Made by a program: the position numbers and the translations under genes. From Mesocentrotus franciscanus (lineage: Eukaryota > Echinodermata > Echinoidea > Camarodonta > Strongylocentrotidae): DNA of 64,000 nucleotides. The notes beneath the pieces are model-generated. The model had not been told where the DNA came from, did no database searches, and worked only from the letters and a program-made list of their open reading frames with translations. Below, piece after piece: positions 56,722 to 64,000 of the stretch. The first letter of the stretch is position 1. Each line of letters starts with the position of its first letter. Where the stretch lies: positions 2,562,261 to 2,626,260 of the forward strand of contig CP137668.1 in assembly GCA_037976565.1 (NCBI GenBank), given 5' to 3'.

Positions 56722-57379
56722 GGTGTAACCACAACCTGTATAACCCATACACATCCGATATACCCATCCGATATACCCCTCACGGCTCACACGGCTCCTT
56801 GTCCTGTTTTTCGTTAGATCAATTATATTCATATATATATCATGAATAATTCAACATAGTCTCGAAAAAAAAATTACCGGTGCCTAATCACATTACACAG
56901 TAGCAAGGATAAACCAATCTCGAATACAACAGGGAATGACAGGGATGGTTTGGGAACCGAAATGAAATAATCATACAACCTTGACTATACCTCCAGTGGA
57001 ATTAAATTCTCATGATGGGTTTTGGTATCAATTCAATTTGTCGGGATATCAATTTTGGCATGTGGCAATAATTCGGATATCGGCTTTTCGGAGGAGTGGA
57101 GTGAATTTCAAGAAAACGCACAAATGCAATATCAAATATGATAATAAACGGGGAAATTTCGTTCAGCGGTAAACCTACATGATACAGAGTATTCATGCAA
57201 ATTATTATACAATGCAAGATGATTTTTCACCTATGAAATTGAAAGTGTAATATTTCTTTTACAAAACTGTTCATATCACTAAAATAATTTGGGGAAAAAA
57301 TTACATTGCTTTATGCATGCTTTAACAATTCTCAACGGAGTGATATTTTTTCTTCTCTCCTCTTTCTCTCTTTCTCTCA

Positions 57380-57382
57380 CCT

Positions 57383-57436
<54 letters not shown>

Positions 57437-57455
57437 TCTCTCTCTCTCTCTATCT
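57380..57455. repeat. CT then TG microsatellite
   Basis: (CT)n, (TG)n, (CT)n compound run. Confidence 0.95.
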
Positions 57456-60400
57456 ATCTTTATTTCTATTCTCCAATTCTTTCTCTCTCCATCGAGTTCA
57501 TTCACACTACTACCCCCTTCAAACCATGCTAATCTTCCATCCCCTTTTAATTCCTTTACTTCGAACTCTTTGACATCTCGACCTCACTTTTTTCAATCAA
57601 ATAATTCTAGCCTCCAGTGTAACTCTGCCCCCTAACAAAAGACAACATCCCACCTGTGAAAGAGGTCGCGTCTTAAAGAACAACGATAGGATCAATTCTA
57701 TTTTGTTAAAGAAAAGAGAAATCAATGGCTAAAGAGGATACGCCCCCACCCACAGCTAGGAATGTGAGAAGAGGACAAGGTGAATTTGAGTGTAACTGTG
57801 TTTGAAGACAGTTATATGTATAATTTTCCGATGGGGATACAACGTTGCGTTTACTTTCTGGTAATCAGTGAAACATAATATAAAGGATAGAGAAGAGAGA
57901 GAAATGGGGGGGGGGGGCTTTGCAAGTTTTGATATACAGTGTGTATCTTAAAAAAATACCCATGACTTTTTGTGGGTGATCAGAAGAGGGTGTTATATGA
58001 GTGGCATGAAGTGTGTAAGCAACACTTACACATGAATTACATGAATAATGAGAAAGCTTCATCATAAAACTAGCACGTAACGAGGTACAATTTTACACAG
58101 GGCAGTGAATTATCCATGAGGTCATCTCATCATGTAAGTATTCGTGAAGCTTTTATTTGAATGCCTCTGAAAAGAAAGGGTCTACTTTTTTACAACCCCA
58201 TAGTCACAATGTAGACAAGAACCTCCAAGTAACTAAATAAATGAAGAAATAGTTCAATAATTTCTCTGAGGGTGCTAGAAACCTAACACCTCCATCGTAA
58301 ATAAACTATATGTCTTTTTTCTACCTATTCGCAACATATGCAAGGGTCACGGTGAAACTTTTCTCCAACACGATACTGTAAATAACTAACCAAAGGCAAT
58401 GAACTTTAGTCTGCGTAGAGGGTCAAGAAAGCAATTTGCCTTCTATCAACGATTCATAATGGAATTCCTCGAGGGAACCCAAAGAAAACAGGTTTAAAAT
58501 GTCCTCTCAATACTTCCATCTCAGTTGAGTGATTTTCTATGATTGGAAAGCAACTGCTTTTTAAAGGTAAGATATGTATATTATTCGTAAAGAGTATTAG
58601 AATGAGTAGTATAATAAAGGCAGTGAATTGGCGTAGATAAAACATGGTCTGTTAAGTTACATGTATAGGAACTCAATTCAACTCAACAGTTGTTGTTGAT
58701 TATATATGTTTTTGTTTTTGTTGTTGTTTTTGTTTTTCAAGTACCAGCAATGATATAGTCTGTAGGCTACTCCATCCATTAATACATTGGTATGGTTAAA
58801 AAAAATCTAGTCATATTCTGTAACATCAAATTCGCATTATGGCACTAGCCATTGTATCAACCTAGTGTATACTCTCCCGATCTCTGTGCAAATTTGTTTT
58901 ACTTCTTGCCTGCAGCTCTGCAAGATGGGCTGACAGAAATAGTCCATGTGTTTTGTTGTTAATCCTCTCTTCTGATCGATATCAATTGTGACCCATTAGA
59001 TCCCAAGCAAATCTCTTTTAACGGTCTGTAAAGCTAGATCAAGAAATTCATCGATTGGACAGGTCTTTCGGAGCGAATTCAAACAAAGGTGTTTATGGTT
59101 ATACCACGCCCCATCGAGCCCCCTCCATACGATCGAATGTATAGAACAACGATGTGCCATTATAAAACATGAAGCAATATTTCTTCCTTGAGAATTACCT
59201 CAATGGTACTACACTTTGAATGCATGAGTCGTATTCACCATCACCGTTTCATGTTATCGTGTAGGACTGTATGAGTTTTTTTTTTTAATATTTGGTATCT
59301 CTAATTGTAACTTGTAGACAAACACAATGGCGCAACACTTTTTTTTGTAATATTTGTTGTAGTATTAACAGAATGCGACGACCTTATTTTAGATTTAATA
59401 TTTCCTAAAATCCCTAGAAAAAATGAAAGAATGGATGATAACTTATCAAAATCATGATGAAACTTTGATGAACAAATATATATAGCTTCCATTCATAATC
59501 AAACTTACAACGGAATTGACTAAATATTGATTGCGAAGTTAGATTGAAAATATCGTTGTGATTAATATCACGCAGTACATCATAACAAAGTAAGATGTTA
59601 GTTGTACATTTATCGTACCTTATAAAGTCCTACAATCTGGCATGTTTGAATATTCCTTGTTATTCGCACGGTGTTCTATTTATATAGTTAACTTTTCAAA
59701 AGCCTCAATCTGTTGAGCAAACTGTTATAACATTATTAGGTTCTCGAATCAATAAAAGTGGCGTTTTTACCCAAGGCGTATCGGTTAGTACACTTTAGAT
59801 GCCGCTGTACTATGCAGCGATAAATGGGTTCTTGAATGCATGAATGAATGAACGAATAATGCAGTTAAAGGCAGTATCCTTGATTTAGTCCCTTTTTTAT
59901 GCTTGAAAAATCACCGTTGTATCAAAACGTATTTGGGGTAATTTCACAGGTTGAAAACCGATCTTACCCTTTATGTTCAAAACGACAGATAATATATTGA
60001 ATATTTGCCAGGTAGAAAGTGAAAAATAGCTGAGAAGTGAGCTAATAAGGGTTTTAAAAAATCGTGCTTGTAGTCGTGACGAGCTAGTGTTGGTCGTGCA
60101 CTACATGTAGATCATGTGTTTTACCGAAAGCAGTTTCATGCAAATTTAGGCTTTTGTAATTATTTTATTATTTTGTTACCATTTTCAGGTTCAAATTTCA
60201 TTGACCTGCAATGCTAGTTTAACTTTAATTGTACGGAATCAGATTGAGAACTTGAATTTAGATATTGATGAAATTACGATCTCATATCGAACGTAATCTG
60301 TCAAAGACTTAAGATTACGGTAGCGTGTGCAACTAACCCCAAATAATAAGTGCAGGTATTCTGGAAAACGAGATAATTCCTGCCTTTTGACGTACAATAA

Positions 60401-61619
60401 ATCTTACGAACGTGTACAAGAGATATATAAATGAAGATTTCTTGGCATGATGTAATGCCTTTTAGCATGACATGGGCGCAGCCATCTTCTTGAAAATGTG
60501 ACGTACCAGGCGGAGTTGTACATGTATCATGCACCAAGCTTTAATTGGAAAGACTTTTGAATTCAATAACAAAACCTTTACTTTTCAATGAGGGAAAATC
60601 ATAGCCGAGAAATCAAAAATTACATTTGGTGGAAAATATATAATAGGGTAACAATAAATTTTAACTCATTTATTTAAAAATACTAAAAAATATAAGTTGA
60701 AAAATCTATTTCATTTATGCGAAACCTCCACCCCAGAACAGCACCACCTTATTTTATGCAATCCGCGTTCTGGCAATTGGAGTACACATGATAATAGCAG
60801 GTGAATGAAATGCTTCAACACCACAAACACCTGGGAAGGAAACATCAATAAATTTGAATACATTTAGTTGATAAACGACTCCGCATAGTACGTCATGCAA
60901 TCAAGAAAATGGCGATGCCCATGTCTTGCTGAGAAACTGTACTTTATTCTTGCTTTATGCCTTTCTCATACATTTTGGTGGGGAGTCTTGTAGATCGATT
61001 GGCAAGAATGCAATAAATCTCTCAGAACAACTAAAGTTATTCTTTGAGGTTAGGTCTCCTTTAAGTTGACACGATGACTGTTTTCCCCATTTTTGCGTCA
61101 AGAAGACTTAGTATTCAAAAGAACCGATTAAAAAGGTCTTCAACAGTTCACACTAATCCGTTAGAAGAACCTAACCTAGACTAATCCTATTCATCTTACA
61201 CGGTCTGTCATACGCACTGTCTGCTACGAGTTGAATCGTTAAAAGGAAGATGACCATAAAGATTTTATCTGAGCCAGTAAAATTCTAGAACATGATAAAA
61301 CCAAAGATAGAGTAGAAGTAACAAAGGGGTGTTAAATATTGAATGGACTCCTACTATTATTAAAAGAGAGTCGTATAAGTGTTCCAATTATCCTTGGTCA
61401 TTCATGTGTTTTCCATTTTTGTTAAACGTCTTCTTGATTTGATTTTACTGTTGGCCTGACTGTCACCGCTCCGTTTTGCCCCACATATTGCACCTCGCAA
61501 AATAATTTCAAACTGAAAAGTCATCGCAGAATCGGAATTAACATATAGGTGGCAGGAATTAACATATAGGTGGCAGGAATACATAGAACCCTGATGTTAA
61601 GATCCCCATGGAATTGTGT
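57456..61619. other. Gene-poor stretch
   Basis: Apart from the VWC-like relic no exon was recognised. TTAA tetramers at 59865 and 61061 followed by similar TTAAAGG starts could bound a 1.2-kb element, but the termini match weakly. A 23-bp tandem (ggaattaacatataggtggc, two copies) lies at about 61535-61580. Confidence 0.45.
58321..58375 (-). pseudogene. VWC-domain exon relic
   Basis: After a minus-strand 3' splice site (tatttacag at 58384-58376) the frame reads YRVGEKFHRDPCICCE and then TAG. This matches the Y-x-x-G-E-x-F-x-x-D-P-C-x-x-C-x-C signature of VWC domains, also present in exon 2 of the collagen-like gene, but with one codon missing between cysteines and a stop before any donor. Probably a broken paralogous exon. 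Confidence 0.35.
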
Positions 61620-61720
61620 ATTATAATAATAATAATAATAATAATAATGGTGGCTTCTTATATAGCGCACATGTCCGTCACGTTGTGACGCTCCTGGCGC
61701 TGCCCCGATTTTGTACAATT
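61620..61720. repeat. AAT microsatellite joined to a dispersed-repeat end
   Basis: (AAT)n at 61621-61647 is directly followed by ggtggcttcttatatagcgc and a CpG-rich block ending ggcgctgcccc. A simple-repeat tail on a conserved block suggests the end of a SINE or LINE copy. Confidence 0.5.
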
Positions 61721-61994
61721 ATTTTCATCATGGACGTGGGTTATTTTCGTCTTTTTATGAGGATGAGTAGTCATTATTAAAAAAAATAGATCTCACCCCT
61801 TAAGATGCTATTAGGAACCCATGTGCATTAACAAACACTCGTGCTCCAGTTATCTATTTATAATACGCACTTGGTATTATTAAGGTCAAGATTAGGATGG
61901 TTCATAATCTAGGACACTCTCATCATTTCTGGAGAGTCCATCGACCTTTGGGTGAACTCCATCTCACTTGGGCAGCCCTTGGTGATGGTGACAG

Positions 61995-62640
61995 CTAGGA
62001 TCTGGAGGTATCTGATTGTAATGAGGCTTGTAATGATGATGTTGGTAGTAAGTATGTTGTTGCTGGTAGTGATGATGTTGCTAGTATATAAATAAAAATA
62101 GATAGTGATCACGGACTGATTTTGATGGTGGTGTTGATGACGTTTATTAGTTTGTGAGAATGGTGATTTCATCCTGGTGTTGGTAATAATGATGATGATG
62201 ATGGTGGTGGTGGTGATTGTAGTGGTGATGATAATTAGGATGGATGTGGTGGTGATGATGACAATGATGGTGTTGGTAATAATGTTGGCGGTGGTGGTGG
62301 TGATTATTTTGATGGTGGTGTTAATATGATGGTGGTTTTGGTGATGATGATTTGATGATGATGATGATAATAATAATGTTGGTATAGTAGTAGTGATAAT
62401 GATGGTGGTGGTGGTCAAGGTTTTAATGATAGTAGGGATAACAATGATACTGAAGATAGTGGTGGTGCATGACAATGATGATAATTATGAAAAACCATAA
62501 GGTAGCTTAAAAAGCTGAAAAGATGGTGCAGAAAATGTCGATGAGGATGGTGGTGCTGGTGGTGGTATAGTGGAAAATATAATGAAAATGGTATCAATGG
62601 TGATGACGATATCCTTGTTTTACGATGATGGTAATTTATT
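61995..62640. repeat. GAT/GGT simple-sequence tract
   Basis: About 640 bp of GATGATGGTGGTG-type degenerate repeats; the 188-codon minus-strand Thr/Ile/His frame is an artefact. Confidence 0.9.
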
Positions 62641-64000
62641 AGCTCATTTTAGTGGTGATGAGACTTATTGATGGGGCTGACGGTGGTGGGCTGATGTATG
62701 AAGTTAATTTTGGATCCAATTAAGGAATCTATCGACTAAACTCTAATTGACTCAACATATTTGCATACAATAGCATTTCCGGTACCAACATACACGTCAA
62801 AGAAATCATCCATCTTCTACTATTTTTGCAAATGAAAGTCGATATACCGTACTGCATTGATGTAATCAAACTATATACCCCTCTAGTTCATTACCACATC
62901 ACATTATGGAAGATTTTGGCATTTGACCAGCGGGAAATCGATACAAACAGGCGCTAATAACACACTAAATTAGAATAGATCGATATTTACCAGCCCTCTC
63001 GCTAAGTATTATTATGTAGCGAGTATTGTGACATCATAATTGTATGCAAATTTATGTGACTTATTGGAAATATAAATAAGAAGTAACAAATAACAGCTGG
63101 TATTGATTATATGCAACTCTACTTGTAAACGAAAGCAAATTGGGCAACATAACTTGGTTAGGGATGCAAGGCATCTTTTACAATTATTTAAAGCTGGATT
63201 TGTATTATAATGTATGCCATCAAAGAGATAGAAATTGCTAGAATTATAAATGGAACATTATTGAATGTAACGTTCTCCGAGTTACACCGATCTACTCATT
63301 CTTCATAGATGAAAATAAGATACCGATGGGGTGCGATTGGTAGAGTTCCTATTTACTTCATGTACGTATGCCTATATGTCACGTATAGCCAGAGGTTTAG
63401 AATTCAATTAATTTCTACGAGGAATTAAATCTATTCCTGTGTATGGATTTCTAGTGCTCGAATGAATGAACACTGAATTATGGAAGAGGTCCGTAATTAA
63501 GATATATGCGAGGCATTCATTTCATAACCCCTACGCCATTCAAATAAAACTCATCACACTGTGTCACGTATTAAAAAAATACATATTATTTTCATGCAAA
63601 CGACAAATCACAAGAATCAGTTGCCCGGATGCATGATGCACAAGTTCCCTTGATGCTGAAGTGCAAAATTCCAAGTTTGTTGAAAGTGTATTTATCCCCT
63701 TTTGTAATTGCATTCATCTTGGATGTGTCTGCGTGTGTCTTGGGCAGTTCGCGGATCATACAGGGGTGAGGGGGCTTTATGTAGGACAAAATGGAAACAC
63801 AGCTCGTTATACGTCATAGCACGACGATATGGATATTACTCGCTATGACTTGGATAAATGTCAAGTATTTGAAGCGACATATCTTGGACTTCATCGAGCT
63901 TGACAGACTAGAGAAAAGCTGAGGTCATAACGCCATTCGATGTGAATGGAACTATGGGAGAAGAGAAATAGTCATTGGAAGGATTATATGATGGAAGAAA
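62641..64000. other. Non-coding stretch to the window end
   Basis: AT-rich with only short frames; nothing recognised. Confidence 0.5.

Noticed and set aside
59865..61064. Possible 1.2-kb TTAA-bounded element
   Set aside because: Beyond TTAAAGG the two ends match poorly and no coding or internal structure supports it.
61909..62475. 188-codon minus-strand frame rich in Thr and Ile
   Set aside because: Translation of a degenerate GAT/GGT repeat; no domain and no splice or start context.

Overview
The window is animal genomic DNA. Genes are split into many short exons separated by AT-rich introns, long CT, GA, CAT and TAC microsatellites are frequent, and small inverted-repeat elements, a tRNA-type SINE and LINE remnants are scattered throughout. 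The gene content (TYW5, AP4B1 and a non-fibrillar collagen with VWC and Cys-rich domains) and the repeat style suggest a marine deuterostome, most likely a sea urchin or another echinoderm. The species call is inference.

Three protein-coding genes can be rebuilt exon by exon with uninterrupted reading frames. (1) TYW5, minus strand, 3818-14237, 8 exons, 318 aa: the JmjC hydroxylase of wybutosine tRNA modification. (2) AP4B1, plus strand, 15710-29568, 17 exons, 891 aa: the beta subunit of the AP-4 trafficking adaptor, with an enlarged Ser-rich hinge. TYW5 and AP4B1 are divergent, with 1.47 kb between start codons. (3) A secreted VWC / Pro-rich / collagen / trimerisation-like / Cys-rich protein, minus strand, 32590-41320, 14 exons, 555 aa, lying tail-to-tail with AP4B1. 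The three genes have unrelated roles (tRNA modification, vesicle sorting, extracellular matrix), so no operon-like logic is implied.

Layout: 1-3817, downstream of TYW5, holds a foldback element, a tandem-unit repeat carrying nuclear-receptor-like DR1 sites and a 152-bp tandem duplication in the likely TYW5 3' UTR. 3818-14237 is TYW5, whose largest intron holds a 4.5-kb TTAA-flanked repeat island (5916-10445). 14238-15709 is the divergent promoter region, invaded by a LINE-like 3' tail and a CT run. 15710-29568 is AP4B1, whose introns hold a LINE C-terminal remnant, several inverted-repeat elements and a nested insertion at 23063-23824. 29569-32589 is intergenic, with a hairpin element, a possible SET-like exon fragment and an inverted-repeat element. 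32590-41320 is the collagen-like gene. 41321-64000 shows no convincing gene: simple repeats, two clear terminal-inverted-repeat elements and one VWC-like exon relic.

The most unusual structure is at 23066-23489: a 398-bp insertion flanked by a 13-bp target-site duplication, with 28-bp inverted repeats, a hammerhead-like core as seen in Penelope-type elements, and four consecutive hairpins, three of them with the 6-8 bp stem and TTTC tetraloop of histone mRNA 3' ends. It is inserted within the left end of a TTAA-flanked MITE.
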